Source: Symbiodinium natans
Lineage: Eukaryota; Sar; Dinophyceae; Suessiales; Symbiodiniaceae
Direction: 5' to 3'
DNA length: 64,000 bases
Assembly: GCA_905221605.1 (NCBI GenBank)
Contig: CAJNDS010001713.1
Span: 253,501 to 317,500 of the forward strand
The stretch's first letter is position 1. Every line of letters starts with the position of its first letter. The position numbers were made by a program, and so were the translations under genes. Under the pieces are notes generated by a model. It worked only from the letters and a program-made list of their open reading frames with translations. It ran no database searches and was not told the origin of the DNA. This document shows, in pieces, positions 1 to 13,455 of the stretch.

Positions 1-73
1 TCTGATGGTTCTGATGATCTTGATCAAAGAGCCACGCCCTAAAACCGGGTCGCAAACAAAAGTCAGGCTGTCA

Positions 74-2001
<1,928 letters not shown>

Positions 2002-5000
2002 CCTAGCGCCTCGGAATTTTTACACCCGAGAAGCCCTTCAGCCCCACGTTAACCCTCACCACCCTCTCACCACTGTGTTTCCCCTCCATCCGGGCTGCGA
2101 CACGCAACTGTTCGAGCTCATCCGACACATTATAGGCCCTCAACCCTGGACAGCTTGCCCCAGCAAGTCTTCGATGCACTGCAGTGGGGAACGTACACCT
2201 TCCTAAAGCCGCCTGGAGACAAGAACAACAACTCTGAATCTTCTGGGCCTTTCCAGTGCTGCGTTCAACTTGAATCCCTACTTTCTCAGAGTCGCGGAGG
2301 CCGAATATTGCAGATCTCGCCAAAACAAGCGGCATGCAGGTCTAGCGATGCAGCTTGCGACCCCTCAGGGAAACCACACGAATCTGCAGATCATAAGCCG
2401 TGAACATAGGGTTTAGAGATTCAGGTTCAGGTGGGCTAGGGCTTCAGTCTGCCTCAACGGCCCTAAACCCACCTCGCAACCCAACCCAAATCCACGATTG
2501 AAGCCCAGCTGCAAGTCAGCAGCCGCGAGGCTGACGGGAAAACGTTCGAGGGGAGCAAATGCCCAAAACCCTAAGCCCGTGACCTACTAAAGAACAAAGG
2601 TAACGGCTCTTGAGGCTGTAAAGATGTCTGGTGAGGGCAGAGGCATTTTCTTGGTCTGGCTGCAATGAATCCACGAGAGTTAGAACTCCATCAAACCCGG
2701 GGAGCCGCAAACACCTAGACTTTCTGGACCCCTGAGGCTGTGGTGCTGAGTGCGTGAATGCATCATGCATCGCGTCTGAACCGACGTCTGCCGAGAGCGG
2801 ACATTGAAGATCCAAGGCTGGAACTCGATGCTGAGTGGCAGCCATCAAGGAAAAACCATCGGAAGATCCCAAAGTCGACCCTGCATCATGTCAAGTTGCG
2901 GCCAGCTTTAGGCTGTAGATGGATTGCTACACAACAACCCCCCACCCCCCCGCCAGAACCCCCCCCAATAGCTCCTGAACCCCAAAAGCTTTGGTCATCT
3001 TGCGAGTTGAGAAGCCCATGAATTCGAACATCGTTGGACTGCGTCAATGCTTGCTGTGACATGATCTGCAATGCCACCCCTAGAGCCTCTGTAGGTAGGG
3101 CTTATAAGATTTTGGCATGTGCCCTCAAACAGACGCCAGAACTGATCGGAAGCCGAGGCTATAAAGGCCGCACAAGCTTCCTACTTCCGGTCGAGGGCTC
3201 TACAGACTGTTTTTCCCAGCCGAAATTTCTCCGGCCTCAGCTACTTGATTTCATGGGCTGATGGTTTAAGCCGACACTCTCAAGCCCGAAGCCCTCCCAG
3301 CACCAGCTCTTTTCCGTCACTCGCCGGGGCTCGTCGGGTCATCTGCTGGCGATACTGCCGGAATAACATCGGTGGCCCCGGTGTAAGTGAGTGGATCGGA
3401 TTTGGGGGTTCTCAGAGGTACTTAGGCTTAGGATGCTTCTAGGAGGCGCCGCGCAGGCTGTAAGCGGCTCTTTTCGGTGGGCAAGAGCAAGGGCAGCCAC
3501 CCTCTGTACACTGTACGCATGGCTTCGAGCCCAGCTCGGGCGAGACTTGTCGACTTGTCGATACAGCGCGCCACTTTACATGTCGGCGGCGCAAGCCGAA
3601 ATTATTGATATCAGTGCAAAGGCCAGAGGAAGCGCATGAGCTTCAGAAACGGCTGCTGCCATCCTGCATGCGAGGAACCGCCACGATGTACTTTGGGTCT
3701 TATAAAGTTGAGGGCCTTGAAATTCAGAGGGGCTGGGTTGAGAGGGGGACAACAAAGGTCAAACCAAGCTCCCCGAGAATGTGCAAGCGCCTACGGGCTT
3801 CGGCCCGAAGCATATGTTCGCAGCACCACTTCCTTAGACTTGAACATATGAAGACAGGTAGAAGACTGGTAATTACTCACAACACTACGTGATCGAATAC
3901 GAAGAACAATCCTAAGAGAAGAGCGCTCGCCCATCCGTCCTGCCGGCCGCTGCGAGCTGATTGAAAGCAGCTTCTCATCCACCTTGCGGTTTAGGAGGTG
4001 GGTTTAGGGTCCCGGCTCGGGGTCAGGGGGTCAGGGCCGCGGACCCCAAAAACTGATGCTGCTTTGGGGTTTGCAGCTCCTCTTAAAAGACGGGCCCCCG
4101 AAGGTCCTAGAAGTCGCGAGGCTTGCAACCTTCAACGGCGAGAGCTCTTCAGGATGGCTCGGGCTCAGGGCTCTGGGTCTCAACTGCACTTCCACGATGT
4201 GGGGGTTCATGTCCTTTATGTCCTTGGTGCACTGAAACTCCTTTTGTTCCTTCGTGCTCCGGACGGGGGGGGGGGGGGGGGGTGACTGAGGACTCTTGCA
4301 GAGAAAACATTTAGTGCAAGCAGGAACCCTCTTGCAGAGGCAACCTAAACAGCACACGACCTCCTGAAGAAGATGAATGAGCACATGTCAGACATCGCGG
4401 AAGGCTTTCCTGGGCAGTACCCCTGTTGCACAACGAAGCTCATCGGTCCAACAAGGTCGAAGCACCACTTCGATGTGTATCATGATGCTGTCGGATGTCT
4501 CCTGCGGTGGGAACTTTTTCTGGGAGCTTTGCTGGGGTCGAGGATGTAGGGTTTAGGGTCTAGGGTTTAGGGTTTAGGGGCTTCCCTTGTGCGCTCCGGG
4601 TCCCACGTCGGGCCCTCGTAAGCTTTGAAACTGCTGAAAGGCCTCTCAGCCGCAGTGAAAGGTCCAATTTCAACCCGCGAGGCCTGAGAACAGTGTCCCT
4701 CAGAACCAGAAACCTCTCAACGTCCCTTTGATGTCAACCCAAAACCTTAAGTGCGCCAATACCCTGAGTCCTTAAACCCTCGAGGGCCTGACTTCTAGGA
4801 AGTCGGAAGCCTCTGGACAAGAGAATAACGAGGGTGACGCTGTGTGATGGTGCTGTGGGAGGGGGTCGGGCTAGAGTTTGGGGTCACCAGGGAGAGACTA
4901 GCAACCTCTGATCCCCCCGTATCCACCCAGCCAGCCGCAGCCTCTTTGGAATAGATCGCACCGTTGACCTCCAAGCCTCGTTAAAGGCTTCAGGGGCTTA

Positions 5001-6430
5001 GGAACTTTTCTAAAGAACAATGCCTTTTCAGAGATGGCGACGCGTAGTTTAGGTTTGGGTGGCAATGGGTTGAAGCTTTCCTGGGAGGGCTGAGGGCGAT
5101 GTGCAGATGCAGCCCGGCGGCGCTTCTTCATCGTGGGCTTGTACGTGTCGAAGACCATGTCCAAGCACGGCCTCTTGGAAGCCCGAAGCCCCTGAAGCCT
5201 ACCTTGTCTTGTTTCCAGCCACCGGGCTTTCTTCACTTTGCAGGATTAATGGAAAATAAAGGCCACAAGCGAGGGCAGCTAGGGTCTACTGCGACTACAA
5301 AGGTCACAAGGTCAATTTGTTGTATAGCTGGGTGGAGGGGAGCGAACTATCATGGGCAGTCTTGGGTTCTTCTGTTCTCTACTCATTGCTTAGGAACCCA
5401 CAAAGACTAGAAAAAAACTCTTGCTTATAAGGGCAATACAGGGATTGTTATTTCTTAGTTTTTGGGGGTTCTTGAGCTCTAGGTGTGCGGATGCTTTGCC
5501 GCAGCGAAGCAAGCCTGTTGAATCCGAAGTTCTTGCGGTGGAAGAGGTGGTGATCCTTCGGATGGGCTGCTGGCTGACAATGCGAGGCTTTGCAGCAAAG
5601 CAACGCTTGCTCTCCTGTGGCCTTTTGCAAGACCCGGGAGACGTGGCTGCCGGGTCTTAACTCAGCAAGTGTGACGACTGGATTTGACCTTGTGACCCTC
5701 GGAACTTCATTGTGGCAGCCAATGTTTCCGGCTTGAGAAGGTGAGGGACACAAGGAACTCTCAGAGCCAGGCGCACGGTTACCCCACAACCCCGGCAACC
5801 CGAGTGTTCAATGGTTTGGGGCCGGGCCACCGCAACATCAGCGTTTTGATTGACGTGCAGGCTCTGTTTTTTTTGCCAGGGCAACTGAGCCCAACAAATC
5901 TTGCCGTAGGGCTTTGGCCAGCCCTCGCACACCTGTACTGCATCCACCTTGCAACCTCCCAAACCTCCCAAACCCCTATCCGAAATTCGAGCTTGGGTGT
6001 TGGGTTGCAGGGTCAAAAGAATGTGGCTCAACTGTTTTGGCCCAGGTTCCTGATGGTACTGCTCCTCCTTGTAAGGCTCCATACGGCGTTGGTGGCCGTC
6101 CTTGTTCCCCAGCTGGTACTTCAGCAGCCTCAGATATCCGTTTCAAGGCTCATTGGGAGGCGGATGCTCTGGACCGAGAATCCCCTGAAACCCTAAGCTG
6201 TTGAAAGCCCGATGGCCTAGGCCCTGAATTTACATGCACTGTGACTTCGTTAGCCTCAGGTTTCCGTCCACCCCAAACCCCTACTTACCAGATCCAACCT
6301 CTCAATTGACCCGATATGCGTCCCATCCTAAGCGTTGAGCTTGCATCCTCCTAAGGCTGTGGAAACTCTTATCTGTAAGCCCGTAGAGTCGCGCTGTAGG
6401 AAGTTCTTGGCCAGCCGGGGCTTGCGAGGC
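2002..6430. other. Host DNA without an assignable gene
   Basis: No gene recognised. Exon-like stretches that I cannot assign are: 2063-2135 minus (contains DELEQLRVAARMEGK), 4385-4540 plus (contains FPGQYPCCTTKLIGP), 5101-5180 minus (contains KRPCLDMVFDTYKPTMKKRR), and about 3000-3075 minus. Also present are an 18-base G run at 4265-4282, telomere-like TTTAGGG copies near 4545-4580, and many degenerate minisatellite motifs. Confidence 0.5.
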
Positions 6431-6563
6431 TCTCTGCCTCCCTGCCTCCCTCCCTCCCTCTCCCTCTCCCTCTCCCTCTCCCTCTCCCTCTCCCTCTCCC
6501 TCTCCCTCTCCCTCTCCCTCTCCCTCCCTCTCCCTCTCCCTCCCTCCCTCTCCCTCTCTCTTG
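6431..6563. repeat. (CCCTCT)n microsatellite
   Basis: About 130 bp of tandem CCCTCT/CCCT units followed by TTGC repeats. A short (CT)n tract follows at about 6703-6735. Both generate spurious Ser/Leu and Arg/Glu frames. Confidence 0.9.
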
Positions 6564-6855
6564 CTTGCTTGCTTGCTTGCAACACGTATGGGCTCCCGCA
6601 GGAGACCGCCCCGGGGGCACGCTCCACAGAGTTAGTCGGTGTGAAGCAGGGCGTGTTGCGGGGTGCTACAACCAGAGCAGAACAGCGAACCAGGAAAAAC
6701 CTGTCTCTCTCTCTCTCTCTCTCTCTGTCTCTGTCTCTTCTGCCCCAACCCTGGAATCAAGTCTTCCGGGGAAATCTCCGAAACGCCCCCAAATCCAGCA
6801 AGACTACTGAACTGAAGCCCTGCACCTTCACCCCTGCTGATCCCTTCCGATCACC

Positions 6856-6948
6856 TTAGATGCCATCTCGGCACCGGTAGGTCATGAAGGGAGGAGGCAG
6901 CCCAAGGACCCGGACCAGGAAAATATCGTGCATCAGATAGAACCACTC
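6856..6948 (-). CDS. Terminal exon of an unknown host gene
   Basis: After an AG acceptor at 6949-6950, the minus strand reads 30 codons in phase 0 and ends at TAA. The peptide begins EWFYLMHDIFLVRVLG and ends with a Cys-Arg-Asp-Gly-Ile tail. It is aromatic and hydrophobic, as in the last segment of a membrane protein. I do not recognise the family. Upstream exons should lie at higher coordinates. Support is only the clean exon boundaries and coding-like composition. Confidence 0.35.
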   Translation of the reverse strand, partial: EWFYLMHDIFLVRVLGLPPPFMTYRCRDGI

Positions 6949-7925
6949 CTGCATTGGCCAAACGCTCGGGGGCGGCTAGGGGTTTGGGGGCCTCATGATG
7001 CTTCTTCTCTGTGTCTCTGTATGTCTCTGTGCGTCTACCCTATCTTTAGATCGTGCTCTGACAAGGAGGTTGGCGCCATCGTGGTGTGATACTTGCCCTT
7101 CTCCGTCTGCAGATTGGGCTCCGATACAGGTGGTCTTCTCTGTCTTCAGATTGTACTCCGAGGCGGGATCTGGTGGCAGGAGCTCTCTTTTCTCGCCTTC
7201 TGCGACGACAACCCCAATGCACTCGAGGAGGCCAAGGGCTGCAGGGCTGCATGCGGGTCCATGCAATCGGAAGCCGACAGCCTCAAAAAGTCCGTGGAGG
7301 CTGCTTTGTGCGGATTTGTGCGTTGACGCCCCAGCTCCGTATCACGTGCGTGAAGCGAGTGCGCGAAACCAATTTCGCAGTGCGGTCGGGTGCGGCCCTG
7401 TGGTCCCATGGCCCCAGGATCCACATCCTGTTCGATGCAACTCTGGGCCCCTGGATCCTTTGGAGCTGCTCTGACATGCCGGATCCTAACGCCGATGAAG
7501 GCTTCAAACCTCCACGTTTGAAGGGCTGAAGCTTGATGATGTCGAGGGCAGCAAAGCCGGATTTGGGAATCTCTCAGGGTTCTCAATATCAAGCCTATTA
7601 GATTGTCAACATGCACTTCGGCTTTGAATGCAAGATGTTGAACCTGAACTTGCTAGGGGCCTCTGGGAATCCAGCGCCGCTGTGGACATGAGCATCCCAG
7701 GCAGTCCCGTCCTTCCCAGGGCACCAGGATCAGGAACTACTTGGGGCCTTGGGGCCTTGGGGGCGCTTTTAGCGGGTCTTTCTGTAGGGCGCAGGGCTTT
7801 AGGGCTTCCGAGGGTTTCAAACTCCGCTTTGGGGTCATCTTTCTGAAGGCCGCAAGCACCTGGGCCCCGAAGACTTCAAGCTCTGAACCTGAAGAAGTCT
7901 AAACCCCTTTTGGAGGCAATGGCCG
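6949..7925. other. Host DNA, no assignable gene
   Basis: No recognised gene. Plus-strand segments at about 7150-7326 (ends GFVR then stop) and 7370-7500 (contains HGPRIHILFDATLGPW) look coding by composition but match no family I know. Confidence 0.35.
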
Positions 7926-8280
7926 GGTCGCCGGGAGGTAGTGGTGCATCCGGTGGGCATGCTCGTAGACACCCGGCCTCCGGGCTCGACGGCACAAGGT
8001 TCAGTTGAGTCGGCTTTTGCAGAATTGAGGGGACTATGACTTCAAGGCTGCCCTGTGTGTGTGTGTGCAGTGTCTTACCTCAGCTGACCCCAACACATCA
8101 CTACGACTTTGGCGGCCTCGGATCTTGCAGGGGATGGCCCCAAGACAACCCCCCTGCTAAGCCCCTGCTCCCGGAATTCTTCCCCCCAAAAACATGGCCA
8201 AGGGGCAGATGCTCCATCCGGTGGATGTGGTAGAAGAGGCTCTCCCAAGACAGCACCGTGCGCTGCATGAAGTTGTTGAC
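7926..8280 (-). CDS. Sterol desaturase / fatty acid hydroxylase-like protein, two internal exons
   Basis: The exon at 8280-8199 follows a CAG acceptor and carries SLFYHIHRMEHLP. The exon at 7984 to about 7926 carries VYEHAHRMHHYLPAT. With a GC donor after 8199 and an AG acceptor before 7984 they join in frame. This places an HxxxH motif shortly before an HRMHH motif. The arrangement is that of the histidine clusters binding the di-iron centre in the membrane-bound fatty acid hydroxylase superfamily (sterol desaturases, C4 hydroxylases). A further minus-strand segment at about 8496-8590 (contains CWGYRINLAWHW) could be an upstream membrane exon. Family assignment rests on the His motifs and the substrate is unknown. 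Confidence 0.5.
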
Positions 8281-10865
8281 CTGGATCAGGGTTCAGGGCT
8301 TAGGTGTGAGGCTTTAGGCTTGCTTGCGCGGAGGCAGTATGTGTACCCTTTCAATGTGTTGAGCAAGGCTGGCTATTAAAGTGGATGAACCATGTCTACG
8401 AGCCACTGACATCCCATTAAGATGGATCAGGCAGGTTGCAGGTTGAGAGCTCTTAAATTAACTCCAACCCTGGAGCGCGAAGAAGCAGAAACTGCGTCAT
8501 GTTGCCAGTGGGGAGATGCCCACGACGGCGTCCAGTGCCAGCCAGGCGAGGTTGATCCGATACCCCCAGCACATAGTGAGCACCTCGAGTCTACAGGTTG
8601 CCAAGAAGCCCAGAGCTCTAAGGTGAAGTCCTAAACCCTGATCCTTTGTACCCCAAGAGCCAGGACTTCAGGGTTCCAGCCGTCAATGGGACCAGGGATT
8701 TCGGGTGGAGAGGGGCTTGGCTTGGTGAATTCCATCCAAAGGGACCTTCGGGCTGTCCCTCCTTTCTATACAAGCAAACAGGGAATCTCAGGATCCGTTG
8801 CGAGCTCTAGCAGCACGCTTCCAAATTCCTGAGATCGGCGTTGCATGCTGAGGGCGGCACCAGCAAAATGTAGGTCTTGGCCTGGAACGTGCCGTAGATC
8901 ATATGATAGAGCCTGTTTAGCGGTTCAATTTGAGGTACGGCCGTCTACGAAATCTGGAACTGGGAAATCTCGGTAGGCTTCGCTAGAGCGCCCTTCGCCT
9001 TAGAGCAACTCTCAACATCAGAGAAACACGATTCCTGAGCAGCACCCATTGTTCAGCTAGTTCCTTCTTGGCTGCGTTGAGACCCAAAGCTCGACAATCT
9101 AAAGCCACTCGTGCTAGGACCAGTGGAGTTTGGGAATGCTGTGAGCACCACAGAGCTGGTGAACAAATGGAGCCACAGTATGCCACAGCCAAACCCTGAG
9201 CCCAAAACCCCAAAAGTCCCTAAGCAAAGCGGATAACCGCCCAGTGGCGTCTCGCGCAGAGGCAGTTTCTTCGGCAGGCCGTCGGAGCAAGCCCAAAAGG
9301 CGTAGTACCTCAAGGGCTGCACCGATTTCTAGGGGTCTATGGCACAAGACCAAACTTCTTTATGACTTGCTTGACCTACACTCCGAGATGTTGAATGAAG
9401 TTGTCTGGTTGAGCTGGCCAGCTTCAAAAACACAACCCAAAACATTCCTGCGAATGAGCCGAGCTCTTCACCACCCTTAAGCCTGCCCGACTGGCTCGAG
9501 GCATCCCACTTCAGAAGCAAGACGCAAGTCCCCAAAAATCTTGGTTCCCAACATGTTTAGGGTTTGGAAGCTTACCCACCGTAGGGCCCTAGATTCGGAA
9601 CCCTAACCCTAAACCCAAACCCCAAACCCTTAACCCGACGCCCCTTGGGACTTGTGCGCTGCAGGCACGCCGTCGCCGCGAAGTCGAGCAGCAATACCAT
9701 GCCAATCACGGCGCTACCGATCCTCATGCGCGCGATGCAACATGGAACCCGTCCGCAAAAGAGGGCGAGGCTGAGGGTTCAGGCTTCTTGCCAGGGTTTA
9801 GGGCCCGTGCCCGCAAAAGCTTGCGAATGTTTAGCGCCTGAGCTACCCGGCTACAACTGCAAAGCTACCAAAGAGGCCCAGTGCAGCCACCTAGGCACAA
9901 AAAGAAGCAGTCTGGCGCAGGCTGTTTTTAAATCATCCTAAACCAAGCCCCTCCCCCGCCCTGCCCTGCCCCCAACACCCGGGCCAGCGACTCCACGCTG
10001 CAGCAGCTGGGCAAAGGAACGACGCTCAGAGCCAACCCTGCCAGGGCATTTGAGATGGGGAATGGGTTCGAGGGTTGAGGCACATTCCGAACTGTGAGCC
10101 ACACGTGTCGGGTTGCAGGGCTTGTGGGGTTTGTGGAGGCTTTAGATTATGTTTCTTGGAATCTTGAGGACGAGGACCGAGGGCTTGGGCTTCGGCTCCA
10201 CTCGCCGAGCCGCCGGAAGCCAAGTGCCCAAGGCACATGGTGTTGAAGTGCATCACGAAGAGCCTCGAATCCCCCATTGCCACCAAGGCAGCTTGTAGAA
10301 ACGTCCTATGAACATAGATGTCAAGATCCCAAGTGCGCCTGTGCTAAGTTGTACGAGTAAGTCGTAGGATGGACATAAAATCCCAAATAGGAAGCTCTGA
10401 CCAACAACGCTGTGTGCTTGTCTCTGATTGAGCGAAGCAGCATGAAGGAACACACCAGAGAATAGGGCGCCGCAAGGAATTGCAGCAAGCCCACAGCAAC
10501 GAAGATCCTCAGGAGATCAACAACCCGCGAAGTGTAGTGGAGCCGAACGGGTCCGCAATGTTCACACAAGTACGTAGAAACCCGCTGTGCAAGGCCTGAA
10601 ATTAAGAAACCTACTCTCGAATGCGCGCTTCTCGCCGCTGCGAAAGGTATGTCGAATGCGGTTCAAAGGACTTCGACCACAGAAGGCAGAAGCAATGAAA
10701 ACATTGTCTTGCGCTGCTGGTTTTTAGGGGCGGATGCGTTTGGAAGTCAGGGTTTAGGTTGAGGGCTTCGGAGGTTGCACCGTTTTCTTGGGGGTGGATG
10801 GGTTGGGAAGTCAAGGTTCCGGTTGGAGGCTTTTCTTGTTTGGGGAGGGGGGGGGGGGGCAGGGG
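8281..10865. other. Host DNA up to the viral insertion, unassigned exon-like segments
   Basis: Not assignable to genes. Minus-strand coding-like pieces are at about 8838-8925 (contains NRLYHMIYGTFQAKTYILLV), about 9660-9735 (starts MRIGSAVIGMVLLLDFAAT, resembling a signal peptide), and 10321-10569 (hydrophobic, contains RIFVAVGLLQFLAAPYS). Another frame over 10253-10453 is also hydrophobic. The end is telomere-like minisatellite running into a G-rich tract at 10842-10865, where the virus is inserted. Confidence 0.35.
10861..10865. repeat. Candidate target site duplication, left copy (AGGGG)
   Basis: The five bases just outside the left inverted repeat are AGGGG. The same five follow the right repeat at 31881-31885. 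rve-type integrases make 4-6 bp duplications and Polintons usually 6. The flank is G-rich on both sides, so chance identity is possible. Confidence 0.6.
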
Positions 10866-11193
10866 AAAAAATTACTAAAAGGGGGATTCTCAGGACTTAC
10901 TCATCATTCGTTGCCCCCCTCCGCTGTTATTTCAATTCCTAACCTACCTTCTTCATTTTCTTCCCCCTTCCACCTTATTCGCTTTTCAGAGGGGGTTTCT
11001 AGGGTTTTTCCCAAATATTGCCCTTTTACCCACGGTTTTCAGCATTTTTTCACCAATCATTCCACCCTCATTCATTTTTCAACTCCACTCCCCAACATTC
11101 ATTCCAATTCTCATACCACCGCCCTTCATTCATTTCCCCTAATTTCCATCCTACTTTTCCAAAGCTCCCTAACAATACCCTTACCAAAGCCCC
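10866..11193 (+). repeat. Left terminal inverted repeat (328 bp)
   Basis: Begins AAAAAATTACTAAAAGG and matches the reverse complement of 31553-31880 without a difference in a base-by-base reading. A weaker match with a few mismatches continues to 11206. The ends do not read TG...CA. The open frames across it are compositional and I do not call them genes. Confidence 0.97.
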
Positions 11194-11394
11194 CGTTGCT
11201 TGAAGTCTTTTATCCATTATAATAGGAACCGAGTAAATCAACAACATCGGCGACGACTTCTTCAAGATGGCACGCCTTGCTCGTTTGAAGGGCTTTTTCT
11301 TTTGTTAGACCGAGCTTCTGTTCTTGAAAGTCAGCAGTTGCGATGATTGAGCGACATTGACTACTTTCTTACCGTAGCGGTTTTATCCATCAAG

Positions 11395-11763
11395 ATGGAA
11401 GACCCTGTAGATTATGGTGATGTATATGTTCAGCTCTACGACAGCTTCATCAAAGACCAGCAGTCAGTGGCAGTTCTACGAAATCAGAGCGATGTTCTTG
11501 ACAAGGTCTTTGCGTCGGGGTTCCTTTGCAGTGAAGACGACCTGGCAAACACGATAGCCAAGGACATTGAAACAGCCTTCCTAGGCAACCTTCCCGAAGA
11601 CAGAGATGACGGCTTGATTCTTGAAGACTATGACTTGGAGAAAGAAGCAGAAGATTGGAAGAGCTACGCCCTTGAACGTGTTCGAAGTGCTGACATTCCA
11701 ACTACAAAAGAGGAGTTTGACGAAGCGGTGTATGGATACCTGTATGCTAACTTTTGGCACTAG
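11395..11763 (+). CDS. Small acidic protein of unknown function
   Basis: 122 codons from ATG 11395. The frame is open upstream to a TTG at 11347, but no earlier in-frame ATG exists. A 13-codon frame beginning ATG at 11266 precedes it and could act as an upstream ORF. The protein is strongly acidic (many Asp/Glu) with no recognised domain and no membrane segment. Codon use is GC-richer than in the rest of the element, like its downstream neighbour. No early or late promoter motif of the element stands before it, so host-type expression is possible (inference). Confidence 0.6.
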   Translation: MEDPVDYGDVYVQLYDSFIKDQQSVAVLRNQSDVLDKVFASGFLCSEDDLANTIAKDIETAFLGNLPEDRDDGLILEDYDLEKEAEDWKSYALERVRSADIPTTKEEFDEAVYGYLYANFWH

Positions 11764-11941
11764 AAACGGGTCTTTCCAGCGAGGCTTGAAAAAAGGTTGC
11801 CTATGATTGTGAGTTGCAGGTTTCGTGCTCCATTTCCTGCTTCTTGACTTGTGAAAGACACTTTGAAAGCACCTTGCTTGGTTTATATAGCAGTTTCCAG
11901 TGCCCGAGCAATTCGTGAAGCTTCCTTTTGTCACACCGACA

Positions 11942-13135
11942 ATGTCCGAGCCAGCATCCAGCAGTGGGTATGCTAACCCTACAGACATCTTTGAGGGTGT
12001 GACTTTTCTACCCACCGAAGATGTTTCCAGCAGCGGTTCCGAGGAAACGGGAAACTCAGAACCTGAAAGTGACACCGACGAGACCAAGAGCCAGAAGAGC
12101 CGGGACGACAACGACAAGGACTTCTTTGACAAGGGCAACGATAGGAACGACGAGGGAGGGAATGTGACGCAAACTACGTCATCTTCCCAAACCACGTCCC
12201 AGACAAAGATGACCACCTTCACGGACGCCGAGTTGGACGAGATGCTGAAGTCAATCGAGCAGAGGTTGAGTGAGTTGAAGGTTCAGGAGAACGCTATCAA
12301 GAAGGAGAAGGCAACAGTCAAGAAGGAAGTTTCCACCCGTGAGAAGGAAATTGCCAAGAAGAAGAAGGACGAAGAGAAGAAGGTTGCAAGCGACAAGAAG
12401 AAGGCGGTTCGTGAAACCACCTTCCGGATAATCATCAAGCCAGTCGGCATTGATAACTTCCCGAACTCCTTTGAGATTGAGGTTTCCAACGGCGATTGCT
12501 TCCCCGACATCCGCAAGATCGGCGCCAAGAAGATGGGCATTAGCAACAAGAAGCTCAAACTGACAAGCGATGTCTTTGACCTGTCAGTCAACCCAAGGAC
12601 CACGATCGGCAAGCTCTTTTGTCCGTCAGACCCGCCCCGCAAGGTCAAGGCAGGTGACACTTTCTCACTGTCAGTCATTGCAAAGGGCGGTGCGAAGAAG
12701 CGCAGGAGCAACGACGACATCTTCTTTGACTTGCCATCCAACCACGACGTGAAGGAAACCACAGAGGAGAAAGACCTGTGGGGTAGGGTCTTCAAGTATT
12801 GCACCGAAATCACCACCAACAAGGAGTACAGCACCGTGACGATTTTGAAGACGATTGACAAGACAGCCCTCGACAAGTGCGCCAACGACCTGGTGTCAAG
12901 CAAGGCTCGTGTGTCGGACAAATTGATGAAGTTGGCAAGTGCTACACCGATGGCAAAGGAGATGCAGAAGGTGTGCGACGATATCACCTACAACCTTGAA
13001 AGGTACAAGAAGCAGCTGGCAAAGAGCATCTATGAGTCCGGAAGGATGACAGGCGACACCTTCGAAGCCGGCGTAGTGGCGGGAGCAATCAAACAGCTTG
13101 TGGCAGGTGGGACACAAAGAATAAAAAAAACATAA
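11942..13135 (+). CDS. Coiled-coil protein of unknown function with GC-rich codons
   Basis: 397 codons from ATG 11942; the frame is open from GTG 11900, but ATG is the credible start. The first ~90 residues are Ser/Thr/Asp/Glu-rich and probably disordered. A Lys/Glu coiled coil follows (about 95-150, with runs such as KEIAKKKKDEEKK), then a beta-rich region (about 155-255), then a helical C-terminus. I recognise no family. Lysine is almost always AAG, unlike the AAA-rich genes to the right. A TATA-like TTTATATAG lies at 11882-11890. The stop codon runs directly into the 22-bp hairpin array. Confidence 0.7.
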   Translation: MSEPASSSGYANPTDIFEGVTFLPTEDVSSSGSEETGNSEPESDTDETKSQKSRDDNDKDFFDKGNDRNDEGGNVTQTTSSSQTTSQTKMTTFTDAELDEMLKSIEQRLSELKVQENAIKKEKATVKKEVSTREKEIAKKKKDEEKKVASDKKKAVRETTFRIIIKPVGIDNFPNSFEIEVSNGDCFPDIRKIGAKKMGISNKKLKLTSDVFDLSVNPRTTIGKLFCPSDPPRKVKAGDTFSLSVIAKGGAKKRRSNDDIFFDLPSNHDVKETTEEKDLWGRVFKYCTEITTNKEYSTVTILKTIDKTALDKCANDLVSSKARVSDKLMKLASATPMAKEMQKVCDDITYNLERYKKQLAKSIYESGRMTGDTFEAGVVAGAIKQLVAGGTQRIKKT

Positions 13136-13136
13136 T

Positions 13137-13268
13137 AGGATATGATAAAAAACATCATAGGGTATGATAAAAATCATCATAGGGTATGATAAAAATCATC
13201 ATAGGGTATGATAAAAATCATCATAGGGTATGATAAAAATCATCATAGGGTATGATAAAAATCATCAT
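13137..13268 (+). repeat. Six tandem 22-bp units, each with a hairpin
   Basis: Unit AGGGTATGATAAAAATCATC + AT, six copies, the first slightly diverged, starting one base after the stop codon of the preceding gene. Each unit has the inverted repeat ATGAT-AAAA-ATCAT. Possible roles are 3'-end formation, protein-binding iterons or a replication element; the sequence alone does not decide. Confidence 0.95.
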
Positions 13269-13340
13269 TTTAGACCATTCCCTTTGGAGGTGCTGATGAG
13301 ACGCCAGCCTGAAAACGTGGCTCACCGTTGCTATCAAGCA

Positions 13341-13455
13341 GAGATTTCGCCGAAACACTGTTCATCCTGTGAGAGAGCGGTGTAGGGCGAAGACCCTGAG
13401 ATTTTCGCTGAAACGCTTCTCATCTTGTGAGCGAGTGGCGTAAGGCAGAGACCTT
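13341..13455 (+). repeat. Two diverged 57-bp direct repeats
   Basis: 13341-13397 and 13398 to about 13455 both begin GAGATTT(T)CGC and keep GAAAC, TTCTCATC/TTCATCCT, TGTGAG and GAGACC/GAAGACC blocks. Just downstream are two short inverted repeats: ATGACAATG 13536-13544 with CATTGTCAT 13578-13586, and AGAAGTC 13572-13578 with GACTTCT 13591-13597. No coding frame is supported here. Confidence 0.6.

Noticed and set aside
4385-4540. Complete small gene starting ATG 4385
   Set aside because: Coding-like on both strands, no family and no splice or promoter support; kept only as an unassigned segment.
10788-11222. 144-aa frame over the left inverted repeat and its twin at 31518-31955
   Set aside because: The shared sequence is the inverted repeat. 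The frames extend into unrelated host DNA on one side and have no promoter motif or recognisable domain.
13137-13268. Short regular repeats as a CRISPR array
   Set aside because: Units are directly adjacent with no spacers, and the context is eukaryotic/viral without cas genes.
13289-13330. CTGATGAG followed by GAAAA, like a hammerhead ribozyme core
   Set aside because: The bases between do not form stem II and no pairing stem I flanks the core.
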